NCBI RefSeq assembly: GCF_037975245.1
Contig: NC_092572.1
Location: 31,097,989-31,161,988, forward strand
Source of the DNA: Apostichopus japonicus
Lineage: Eukaryota > Echinodermata > Holothuroidea > Aspidochirotida > Stichopodidae
Reading direction: 5' to 3'
DNA length: 64,000 nucleotides
Positions within the stretch are counted from its first letter, which is position 1, and each line of letters starts with the position of its first letter. The notes beneath the pieces are model-generated. The model made no database searches. It worked only from the letters and a program-made list of their open reading frames with translations, and had not been told where the DNA came from. Positions 48,882 through 60,037 of this stretch are shown piece after piece. The translations under genes and the position numbers were made by a program.

Positions 48882-50450
48882 ACCTGGATATCCCCGACAT
48901 GAGTGTATAAAAGAAACATTTTCTTTTTCATGGATGGTGGGGGGGGGGGGGAGTGTCTACAAGCCTAGAAGTACAGGTTTATCATATTCTTTGTTATATT
49001 TTATACTTTTTGTGAGACAAATTGCAGTCTCACCCGACACAGCGACATTATCCCGCCTACGTGTCGTTGAACAATGTTTTTCTGGAGGTAGCTGAGTACT
49101 GTGTTAAAATAATAAATAAGGTAACTAAATATAGCAGCTTGAAAAATATACTGTCCCGTTTTTCCCCTTCAAAGTGATGTTACAATTTTTTCTTCTTCTA
49201 ATTTACCAAAGTTTTGGGGAACTGTAAATTTCTAAAACGTGAGATTATAAAATTAAGAATGTTTAGATGCAACTTGCAAGGCCTCAGAAGTGCCGTTTCC
49301 GGCAATCTGAGAGGCATTGTGTGCCAAAAATGTTCTTGTTCGCTACGCGCCAACCGATGGTGGCGCTCCGCTTAGATAGTGTCACGGGAACTTTCGGGCA
49401 CAAAAAGTTCTGCCCCCCCAAACTGAAATGGTCCCGTACGCCTTTGATGTCAACTTCACTCAAGTTAAAAGTCTGGCTGAGTTGGCAAGGCCAGTCAGCA
49501 TGAAAGAGAAATTTTTTTTTTTTTGCATTTCTGTCACCAAAGTTGCACATCTTTTTGGATGCTATTTTGCCTCACAGGTGCCATCTCCTGCGATCTGGGG
49601 GGTGCTGAAATCTCAAATTTTCTCTGTACGCTCCGCGCCAACCAAGGTGGCGCTCCGCTCAGATAGTAGCCTCCGCCCCCCCCACAAGAAAGAACAGCCC
49701 CCCATGGCCCCCACTCAAAAAATCCTAGCTACGCCACTGCTCATAATCAGGATCAAAAATACGTTTTCTTAAATTTCGGGTGGTATTTTGGGAAAATTGC
49801 CCCTGTCAATCTTGTTTCAGGCGCTACGTGAGAATGTTCGAGAGCTCTTTTATTTTATTCGATGAAGAAAATGGCCTCATGCAGGCTATTATAGGCCTAT
49901 GTACCGATTGCTAGGGCATCCAGGTGAAACGTGTATTAAGCATTACCCTGAAAACATGAGATTTTCAGCTGTTCGAGGGAACATGCACGTGTGTAGGCCT
50001 ACTATAGGGCCAATATGAATACTATGAGGGTGCATATATGTACTATATCAATACCGTGGGCGCAATAATACATTTTGTTGTTATAGGGCCAATGAAGCCT
50101 ACAGTCAACTATTCTTGCTTTATAAAGACGGTTTATTTGAAAAGATCGCACTGCGTTTATGGTAGGCGAGATATGAAGCTAAAAAAGAGCCGTACATTCA
50201 CGATGATGCATAAATGTATAGGCATGAAAAAATTCTTATCCCTGGCATTTGGTGGGGGGGAGGGGCGATATGGTGTGTTACATCCCCTTCCACCCATTTT
50301 CATGGGGGATATATCCCCCCTTTCCCCCCAGGATCGCCGCCCATGCCAAATAGTAAACTTTCTTGCTGAGGATGGTACTAAGTAAAAAGGGACACAAAAA
50401 AAGGGGGGGGGGGGGGCTACATGAATTGACTATTAACATTATTGGTGAAA

Positions 50451-50797
50451 TGTCGACATAGTATTTTGCTTTGAGCAATTACGAGGTACGTGAAAAGACA
50501 AAACATCGTTTGCTTGCTTGACACTCTCTTTGCTGGTGCAATGATTCAGCTGAATAATCCAGCACTGACATGGAGTGGAATTAATTACAAAGGTGGTTGG
50601 GTGGGGGGGGGGGGGGGGAATGTCGACATATGTCGACATAGTATTTTGATTTGAGCAATTACGAGGTACGTGAAAAGACAAAACATCGTTTGCTTGCTTG
50701 ACACTCTCTTTGCTGGTGCAATGATTCAGTTGAATAATCCAGCACTGGCATAGAGTGGAATTAATTACAAAGGTGGTCGGGTGGGAGGGGGGATGAA
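50451..50797. repeat. 180-bp tandem duplication
   Basis: A unit beginning TGTCGACATAGTATTTTG at 50451 repeats at 50631 with few differences, including TACGAGGTACGTGAAAAGAC and TGCTTGCTTGACACTCTCTT. The units are separated by a long G-run. Not coding. Confidence 0.9.
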
Positions 50798-53700
50798 AAA
50801 AAAAAGGTTGTGTAGTTACATTGATTCCAATAATTTCATGATGATGAAGTGATTAATTGTAAAAAAAAATGTAACTTGACACAGACACGTTTTGTCTGCA
50901 CGATGTGTCTGCACGATGTGTATGACTGAACAAGGATGTGATTAAACGTGTACTCCTTAAACCACTTGGAAGAGACGGTATTCAAACTTTTGTTTTGTGT
51001 TTATTGATTGTTTATGCATCCACTAGCAGATAGTAGGGTGGGGGAATGTGTACATCAAATGCTTTTTGCCCAAATTTTAACCGGTGGTGGGGGAGGAGGG
51101 GGTGGGGACTAACACCCTACCGCTTAGGGAGAAATGTCAGTAGTTGCTTGATCTACTTGATATAAGTTGTGTTGTATTATTTACTTCCTCGACCCCTTCC
51201 TTACTACATACCCAATCGACGTCAGGTTTCAAACTGTCTGTTTTCTCCGGGCATGTATAACGTTACGTCCGTCGTACATTTACTTCTATTGGCGCCAAAA
51301 TGTCTGTTACAAATTTCAAAAATCACCCGCGAACAGCTGGGAAACACCTGTATATGAATATCGGTGACTCATGCTATTGAATACCTGTTCACATCTATAG
51401 TATGTATCACTGAATGGTTTAGTGTTATATTATTGGAGTTGCAGAGTATACGTAGTATAATCGTGGACGTTGTTTGTTACCATTGACTTGTTGAGTGGTT
51501 ATTAAGATGGATTGTTTAATGGAGAGGAACCGCTGTGAATAGTTAAAACAGTAATTATTGATCAGAGAGATAATTTGACGGTAAGGTATGAAGGCATGCT
51601 AGGATGTGTACAAAGGCCAGGCCAAACTTAGGTAGGCTATATAGGCTAGACTAGTAATACAGTTAGGTTATGTTAGAAATCTCAAACATCACCCGCGAAA
51701 CGTTAGAATTACCACTTTTAGCAAGAGGACATGCTTAGCAAATCTAACACATAAAAAATAAAATCTTTGCCTAGTTGTTGACTGATTATCAAAAATTCCA
51801 AGTTAAAGCATATCTTAAATATAAAGGAATTGAATAAAATGCAATCGAGACACTGAGTTTTCTTTAGGGATCTTAAATTAAGCGAAGAATAAAACCAGCG
51901 ATTAACATTCTAGGTGAGCTGATGCCTATCCTTTACTTCGAAAACAATAACTCCATTCTAGCTATGAAAAATTATCCATAGACAAGCTGTAGAAACTTTG
52001 TTTTCCCTTCAAAAATCTTAAATCACAGAAAATTGTTTAACTCGATTTTAATCGTACATAACAAAACCTTATACTAGGCATTAATACAACTCTATAACAT
52101 CCCACAATTATAATTGTAATCACCTAACTTACTATTAATCTACCAGTTCAGACATTTGAGCAAATTGTGTAATAAACCTGCAGCTTTTTACCGAGCAGGC
52201 TAACTGAAATAATGTTATTATAACTGATTATTAGTTGAATGACCTAACTCCTGCCGATATACCTGACACTTATGGGAAATATAGTTTGTATAGGGCCTAC
52301 TGCTTTGAGCCTCTATAAAACAGTTTTCCAATTTAAGTATAATAATAATAAAATGCAATAAATAGTTATTAAAAAAAACTCTTTCGTCCATGTCTTTCCA
52401 GTAGCAACTAGATCGTGGTGTTCCACTCACAGCTGTTTTTGTATTAATTTTGCCCACTTAATTAGAAAAAAAACGTACGTCATTTTCAAGCGGCCAACAG
52501 ACTTATGGCGCATGATATTAAAAATAAAAATGGTTTTGAAATTGAATGTGCGCCATTTCTTTTACGCTGCAACACTCCACAGCAGACGTTAGGCAGAGCC
52601 GTAGCTCTAACGTTAGTTTTAAAAGGGCGCCATACTCTCATTAAACTTATAATTAACTGATTAATCTCTCGTGTTTGTTAATTTACATTTGACCGCTAAC
52701 TGTTCACACCCTCTGAACTCCATAATAACAGAAAATATTACAACGAAGACCCTATCGATCTGATTAAACTGAAAAGTAGTAATACTTAATGAGTATAATT
52801 AAACCCTTAAGGATATGAAGTGTTTCCAGATAACAATATTATTTGTAAAACAAGCGCATGGTACTATTTATTGGAAGATACGATAAAGTTTAGAAAGTTA
52901 AGATCATAAGCAATACCCAATTTAGGAATATCTACAAACACAAAGAAATAAAAATGCTACATTTGAAAAAAAAATCCACTAGAAGTTATGTCACACACAA
53001 CCGTAACTTAGGAATTAATTTGATAACTAAACACAGATAGACATCATCTTTTAAACAAATCGTATTAATTTGAAATAATTATAAAGCAGAATAGTAGGAT
53101 TTGGATCAATAATTAAATATTTTGAATATTAAAATTTGTGATTAAGCCTCATAACCTTTCTCTCTTGAAACTTAAATTTGATCTAAATCTGCTTCTCTAA
53201 ATTGCATATTAATTATAAGAAACAACCTATTTATTAAACATAATTCTTCCAAATCTCCTTAAACTTTATACAAATATTGTATTAGTTGAAGTAGAAGTTT
53301 CCTTTTCATGATTCCTATTTTCCTATTTTCCTAATTTAGGAGACCTCCTTTCCCTTTGTACACAATTGGCGATAAAACAAATAAATGAATTATTACACTA
53401 GTGACTAACAGTTACATTTAAATTGCATTTTACTTCTGAAAGTTCTAAATTAAAACCCAAATAAATTTCATCAATATTTTTCTTCAAAAGATAGAATAAT
53501 CTCAGTTCTTGATTACCAAGTATTTATCAAATTCTCAACCCGTCATTGAAATTTGTTTTCTATTACCTAATCAATTAAAATATGTAGCCTCACATTCTGC
53601 TTCATTAAGCCTTACTAGCTATAAAACCATTAGTTAATAATTTAATTGTAAAACAATAAAACTAACCCTCTAATCGTACATTACCACTTTATTTTCCTCT

Positions 53701-53952
53701 TATCTAATCTAATTATTCCTCTTAATATTTGTCTCCCCGTAAAATCAATCCCTTATTTCCTTTCCATTAATTTATTCCTTTTAACAAATAAACACGACCT
53801 AAATGTCCTAGTTTATCGCTTTAACTTATCTTTATTTTTATTTCGTTATTTTTATTATTTATAATATCATAATTTTTATTGTAATCCTAACCAAATCCAA
53901 TCTATTTATCTCTATCTACTCTATTATCAGTAACTCTATTCCTTCATTCTAG
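50798..53952. other. AT-rich non-coding region before LRR exon
   Basis: About 3.1 kb with no supported exon. From about 53600 it becomes strongly pyrimidine-rich, leading into the 3' splice site at 53952. Confidence 0.6.
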
Positions 53953-54161
53953 ATTCCTATCTCCTGTGTGTATCTAGATGGCTGCTCTCCTAGAGTTGAT
54001 GAGTCTGGTCTGAACCTTATCCTTAAGTCTGGTCTCTCTCTCTCTATCCTGAGTTCTCTCCAGAAGCTGCAGATCTGGGACGTGGAGAGGAGACTAACTA
54101 ATGAAGAGTTGGCGGCCATCTTGTCTTACTCCTCACAGTGTACAAGCTTGAATGAGCTGGA
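53953..54161 (+). CDS. NLR-type leucine-rich-repeat exon
   Basis: A 209-nt exon between a strong acceptor (pyrimidine-rich, CATTCTAG) and the donor GGA/GTAAGTATT, phase 0 in and phase 2 out. The protein contains GLSLSILSSLQKLQIWDVER followed by LTNEELAAILSYSSQCTSLN and ELE, with the spacing of an LRR (L-x-x-L-x-I) followed by a helical return. Family knowledge: such short LRR exons follow the NACHT/HD2 exons of NLR genes. The phase-0 entry matches the phase-0 exit of the exon ending at 5833. The window alone does not show whether both belong to one gene. Past 54161 the frame meets TAA within the intron. Confidence 0.7.
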
Positions 54162-57100
54162 GTAAGTATTCCGGTGTAGATGTTAGAATCATCATAACCG
54201 TTAAACAGGGAATTAATTTAATTAATAAAAGTAATGTATATTAAACTTACAATAGAGAATGTAAAGTCTGCTGTATTTTAATGTCAAGGATTGGATTTAA
54301 TAAGTTTAGTTGCATTTATTTTAATAATTAGGTCATCGACGAAAGAATTCTGAAGGATGTTTTGATAAATAAAACAAAATATAATCATGGATTAATAGGG
54401 AATATTTTAAGAGAGTGTTGGTAAGAGAGGGGTGGAAGGGTGGGTGCGGGTTGTTAAAAATGTTCTTTGTTTAGTTTAATGGTAAAATTTAACTAAGAAT
54501 TGGGTTTTAGAATGACAGGAACCTTTATTATGATAAAATAAGAGATATATACACAAAGCAGTTGGATGTTAATAATTCTAGCGAGTACAATAATTATTCT
54601 AATGTACTGTTTTATAAGGAATAACTGTTATTTTTGACTGAAACCTCCACAATATTTGATTTTTAAATTATGAACAATTAATTTTAGAATTTCTCAACGA
54701 AAGAGATTGAAAATCGTTATTAATATTAAAGTAGTAAAATGATGGCAATAAAAATAGCAAAAACTAATAACTTTGTTGTTATAAACTCTCCAAAATTGTG
54801 ATCAGATTATGATACTCTAGCATGATACCAAACAAGCTACCAATAAAACAGTTTTAGTTGTCGAAATTTCAAAAATAGCTACTCAATATAGGTTAACAAA
54901 TTAAAAGAATATAAAAGTTAACAAAAAGGATATAAATAATTGCAATTGAGTTACCTATCAAGTTAAAATAAAATAAGAGTATTGCCGTAAATATCATTCA
55001 AGGCAAATCTGTATTTTCAGAGGTTCAAATTTAATCCATTTAAAACTAGATCAATTTCTTCTTTATAGTTTCAAATACTATGTTATACAAAATAGGCTAA
55101 ATTAATATTTATGCTTATAATTTAACATAATTTTTAACAATAATTAAAAATTTAACCGAGAGCTTCAGCTTTGTATAATTCATAACTTTAAACAAACACT
55201 GTTTACTATATTAATATTCCTCGTATTATTTTTACTTCATAGTTGATTCGATCATGACGTCACTGCTTCGTCCTTTACAATTTAGTGTAAATTAATCTTC
55301 CAAGACCACCCCCCCCCCACCCAACCCAACCTCTCGCATCTAGCCTTCATTGGTCCCACAGATCAAACTTCGTAAAAAATGTTCCTTTCCGTCCTTACTA
55401 TTCACAAAATAATCAGTGACATCTTCAACTTACAGCTGACGTGTTACTAAAATAAGAAAGCGGCACTCGCTCCCCCCCTTCCCCCACCACGCCTCCCCCA
55501 AATCTCGAAAATAGCAAATCTATTTAGTAGTTACATAAATAATATACATGTGAAAAAATGCTAATTAATTATGTTATATGTAAAATACCGCCATTCCGGG
55601 AATAACTGTAACCGCGGAGAAAAATATCACTGGAAATAATACACTGCTACTATTTGGTCTGGCTATAAAAAAAATATATGACACAGAATGTTTATTCCCT
55701 ATCTAGAATAAATACCTTACCCCAATCCCAAATACCTTACCCCAATCCCAGTGTGCTCTTCAGTAAGTTTAGACTGCCCCACTCCCCTTCACACGCCTTA
55801 CCTGTACCCGCCACCACTCTCCCTTTGCCACCCCCTCCTCCCCGTCGTACATAATCGATTTTTAGGGCCCTTTAAATCCATTCCATGTTTGTACCCGATA
55901 ACATCATCAACCTTTTAGTACACACAGTAGGCCTACTCTGCTTATACAATAGTTTTCTGCGCAGACGATTGATTCAAACAATTTATTTCTAAAGTAAGAT
56001 GACACACCTTGAACTCCCGTAAATACCTAATTAGCATAATAATAGATGACACGAGCCAGGTAAAGCTATGAATAGAAAGATAAACGAGCCACGTGTCTAT
56101 TGCACACCTGGAATGTTGTAAGTTCTGTCATACAACGTAACCATGGAAACCGACGATAAGTAGGTCAGTCCGTGTCTAGCCGTGGCTGGGAATAATACAT
56201 CATTTTATTCAATACGGGTTAGGTATATAGCAAACAGCCATTCAGTGATACTGTATGTCATATGCCATGATATTACAACGTGTTCTCATTATTATTCTCC
56301 GTTTATATATTTTAAATGAGTAAACTTGATTTCCTTGGTTGTTTAATACATCCCTCACTTGCTCCTCTCCCTAATTTGAGAGAAGGATTGTTTTATTTCC
56401 CTTTCTTCGTTTTTTCCCTTTATGTACTTCTCGTTGGTATTCTGGAAGTCTGCCTATTTAACACATGATTGAATAGCCTTAATGTCACTCACATATATCT
56501 AATATGTGACTACGAACATTGCGGGTTCTTAATCGCCGAGTTTTATGGAGAACATTTTTTTTCTGTAAAGTTGATATGTTCATAATCCCATTACGACTTA
56601 TCAAGCTAACATTAATTACATAAAAACATAAATTAACTACAATCCATATAATTTGTCTTTCATTTAAGCTGTAAAAAAGGGGGAGGTTACTCTTTTAATT
56701 GATAAACCATTTATTAATATGAAAATCGAACGTTTCGATTTCTTTAAAGTTAGCCAGCCCTGTCTACTGTTTTGTTCTTATCAAATAATATCAAGTGACT
56801 GTTAAACGTCTTCGACACTTATGATGAAAAATGTAGGCACCCTGCAGGTGTTTATAGTGGCATCTTTATAATCAAATATTCATTGATAGTGCTTGCCATT
56901 ACAACCAATAATAGTTTGGTTAAATCGTACTGAATATGCGAGATGAGATATTGTTCGTGTTTAGCAAGGAATGAGTAATTCGAAGGTTCATGCCGCCTTG
57001 CCAAATCTGAAATATAGTCATAATAACCAAGAAATCTACTAAGTTGATATATTTCCAAACATTTCTGAGCCATAAATCATTAACAAGCAAACAACAACAC

Positions 57101-58484
57101 GAACAAGAAAGCAAAGCATAGGAGATACTTTAAGATTCGTTTTATGAGATCTTATATCCCTTTAAATATCAATTTTTAACTGCACTAGTAGTTTAAAGCT
57201 GCACAGAACAGGTGAAAGTGGATGAAATTTTTCCCTCGAAGATTAAAATGAATAATAGATAACGACAAATAGAAATCGATTTCAAGTTTGCAACTTAACT
57301 GTTTTTAGCGGAAATAGAAAGGCTTAGAAGGCTTTCATCATAACCTTCTGACTTTCTTCCAATTGGTTTTCCTTATTGTAATAACATATGCTAACAAAAT
57401 GAAGTACTGATTTCTATCCCCGGTACACAATGAATGAACCAAACAAGTTAACTATCGGTATAAACACTAATACAACTGCCAGGGTTAGATCTAGGTCGTA
57501 CATATGGCCAGTGTAAGTTAAGGTCAGAAGTCTATATCAAGTCAGTATCAAATCAGAACCGAGATAAGCCTGGTTCACCTATTGACGTAAGAATGATAGA
57601 ACAAGAAGGTATAAAAAACCAGTCAATCCCCCCTCGCCACTTTCTCTTCACAACCATACTAAGAAAATAAATAAGGAAACAAGCGGGCTCTTGGTGACTG
57701 CATAACCCATCAAATAAAAGTATCCAGGAATACCTACCAATGTGCCTTTGAATGTACAGTTATAATACAATTACCGCATGCTCTGCTTCCAAAGACACCT
57801 TGATATCCGTCTCAGCAAAGCTACTTGATATCGAAGTCGATCCTCCTCCCCCCCCCCTCATCCCTGCCCCCTCAAAAGTAAATATGATACGGTTCATGAT
57901 CGCCCTGTACATATATTATTTGTTGCTGAAATAAAAACAAGACAGTTATTAACTTGTTTAAATTAACTCATTGTGTCATGATTTGCGATGTTTTACATGA
58001 ATCATGGTGGTAAACTGATTAAAACTATATATACTGTGATGGTAACATGTTCGTCAAGTAACAAGAAAAGTAAAGGTAAATAAAACAGAAAAGAAACCAA
58101 ATGAGAGGTGTTATGTTCCTGGAAATACAGTTAGTAGAGATCTGTAGGTTATTGTATTCCATCGGTCGCATATCCGGGGTTTTCGTTACGTCATTTCGCA
58201 GCGAATAGAGTGAAAACATGTCAAGTAATTGTGCCTAAATATCGCGAATCTACGCTTTCAGAACTCATAAAGAGAAAGATGAATGATCTTCGCATTGACC
58301 GCTAGGCATTATAAGAATGCAAGATTCAGTTGTGTACACTTAGTGACGGGTGGGCTATAGGTAAATCAGCATTTACATATCGCGCAGTCAAGTTTTTAAC
58401 GCTTTATGTTGTTTGCTCTCAGTGAATCAACGATTACGTGAGATATGATCTAAGGTTTGAACTGATGAAGTACTGATGATAGAC

Positions 58485-59174
58485 CAGGCGCGGCGGAACG
58501 GGAAAATTATTGGGGGGGGGGGGGGAGGGGGCTAATGTGTGAAGACTATCTAAGCGGAGCGCCACCATCGGTTGGTGCGGAGCGTACAAGAAAAGTTTGG
58601 GTTTTTCAAACCCCCAGATGGCCGGAACTTCCCGAGTGTCTTATGCTGCGAATACCTAGCCCTAAAATATGGGTCTCAAGCCTGCAATTTCTCAGATTGC
58701 ACGTAAAAATTTGTAAAAACATTGTAACTTGTATATTCGATGGTGTTTTAAGAGAGTAGCTATTACCCGTAGTGTACTCGCAAAGACGTTTTGAGTGTAG
58801 TAAGGGGATGTTGGAGAACTGGCTGAAATGAGGCAAGTCATTGGGGTAAGACGAAGTTGTGTTGCGCATACCGTTACTCACACTCACTGCTTCCACTTTC
58901 CACGGGGCGTGAAGACGCGGTTGGGGTGACAATGTGGTCTATAGCCAGGGGACGGTCCGAGGGACCCCAGCATTTACTGAAATTATTACACCTATATAGT
59001 ATACGTGTGCATCGGACAGATCGACAAGTATGCATTGAAAAATGGGCAGATGCACGTTTCGGAGCCTTGGTAAATATTGGGGGGGGGGGCTTATCGTGCA
59101 TTTGACCCCCCAACTTTTTCATTGGGGGCTGAGACCCCAAGCCCCCCCCCCCCCCCACGGTTCCGCCGCCACTG
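58485..59174. mobile_element. 690-bp hAT-like MITE
   Basis: Ends CAGGCGCGGCGGAACGGG and CCACGGTTCCGCCGCCACTG are imperfect inverted repeats flanked by a perfect 8-bp duplication TGATAGAC (58477-58484 and 59175-59182). It carries a G-run just inside each end and one palindromic module (GAGCGCCACCATCGGTTGGT, near 58545-58590) like those in the other elements. The right end resembles the inner nested elements (GGTTCCGCCGCC), suggesting one family. No transposase frame. Confidence 0.9.
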
Positions 59175-59239
59175 TGATAGACCCAAATTTTGCATACTAA
59201 ATTAAGGAAAGTCATAATCTTCTCTCAACTTTGTTGATC

Positions 59240-59244
<5 letters not shown>

Positions 59245-59291
<47 letters not shown>
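59245..59291. repeat. (TA)n microsatellite
   Basis: About 47 bases of TA just outside the MITE. Confidence 0.95.
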
Positions 59292-59293
<2 letters not shown>

Positions 59294-59942
59294 GCACAAT
59301 TGTATCCACACTACTCATTGTTTTAACCCCAGCCAAATGACGTAATACACGTTATACAGGACGACAAACTCGGTGACACTTGTTGAAAAGTTTAATAAAT
59401 ATAACCAAGGTGAAGAGTGTTTGGACTGTAAATTTAAGCAAGTGTAAACACTTCACTGTTAATCAATCTGACTTCAAGCATTAACGCTTTTTTTTTTATT
59501 TCACCTTTACCTATTGTCGTTAAGCTAATTAAAAAGTCCAATGCTTTTGACTCCCTCTTCCCAAATTATAATTAAATTTTCCTTTCATGTACTTAATAAC
59601 ATGAACTACGGCCGTTACTGTGTTTGAACTAAACTGTATTTTTACAGACCTGGAGATCAAGGATTGAGGTTCCGATGAAAATGTAATTGTTATATTTGAT
59701 ACATTCCAGTGCTTCGTAAGCAGCAATTTTGTTACACTTCAAATTAAATTTGTTAGTTTGTTTCCATGTGTCTATGTTTACTAAAATTTGACTTCCAATT
59801 TCGTTTATCTATCTTAATATGATCCACAATATCATTCATATCTTATTTTGAACATATGAGGCATTTTCAATTCTTCATTATATTAGATAGATGACACATC
59901 AGTCTCCTTAAAATCGTTACCATTCTTATCATTACTTCACAG

Positions 59943-60037
59943 GTTTGGTGACCGGTACTATTTCGGAGAATATGTTCTACTAGAGACTATTCCGGTCACA
60001 TCGATCCCGTCATCATTGAAAACAAGAAATGTCAAAG
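59943..60037 (+). CDS. Candidate NLR exon 4
   Basis: A 95-nt segment between a strong acceptor (CATTACTTCACAG) and the donor AAAG/GTAAAG. Its first base completes the codon split in phase 2 after 54161, giving ELEFGDRYYFGEYVLLETIP across the junction, then VTSIPSSLKTRNVK. It leaves in phase 1. The sense of a hydrophobic LRR-like strand followed by 'IPSSLKTRNVK' fits my recollection of C-terminal NLR repeats in this kind of genome, but I cannot verify it here. Without splicing at 60038 the frame would end at a TAA at about 60061-60063, so it could also be a terminal exon. Confidence 0.5.

Larger units (their letters stand above)
47295..49739 (-). mobile_element. hAT-like non-autonomous element, right copy
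   Basis: A 2445-bp element, the reverse-complement relative of 42292-45129, with ends CAGTGGCGTAGCTACG and CTAGCTACGCCACTG and its own perfect 8-bp duplication CTCATAAT (47287-47294 and 49740-49747). Because its duplication and flanks differ from the left copy, it is an independent insertion, not an inverted genomic duplication. It has the inner nested element (48258-48881) and three palindromic modules (near 48421-48471, 49338-49379 and 49624-49667) but not the SINE-like insert. No transposase frame. Confidence 0.92.
47079..50345. mobile_element. Outer hAT-like element hosting the second copy
   Basis: Terminal inverted repeats CATGGGCGGCGATCC and GGATCGCCGCCCATG are flanked by a perfect 8-bp duplication CCAAATAG (47071-47078 and 50346-50353). 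Subtracting the 2445-bp nested element and its 8-bp duplication leaves an ~814-bp non-autonomous element. It has its own palindromic module near 47134-47177 (AGCGCCACTATGGGTTGGCG). Confidence 0.9.
5834..53952 (+). other. Candidate giant NLR intron 2 (or intergenic DNA)
   Basis: If the exon at 53953 belongs to the same gene as the exon ending at 5833, this is one phase-0 intron of about 48 kb. It holds the segmental duplication, minus-strand candidate exons, the 71-bp satellite and a nest of hAT-like elements. Exon 2 ends in phase 0 and the next NLR-like exon starts in phase 0, which agrees but has about a one in three chance of happening by accident. The alternative is that gene 1 ends or decays after 5833 and a second partial NLR starts near 53.9 kb. 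Confidence 0.4.
54162..59942 (+). other. NLR intron 3 (candidate)
   Basis: A phase-2 intron of about 5.8 kb from GTAAGTATT to CATTACTTCACAG. It contains short C-rich runs near 55305 and 57850, the hAT-like element at 58485-59174 and a TA tract at 59245-59291. I see no exon in it; minus-strand frames near 56852-57114 lack domain features. Confidence 0.55.

Noticed and set aside
42292-49739. One large inverted duplication of genomic DNA
   Set aside because: Each arm has its own terminal repeats and a different perfect 8-bp target-site duplication, so these are two transposon insertions.
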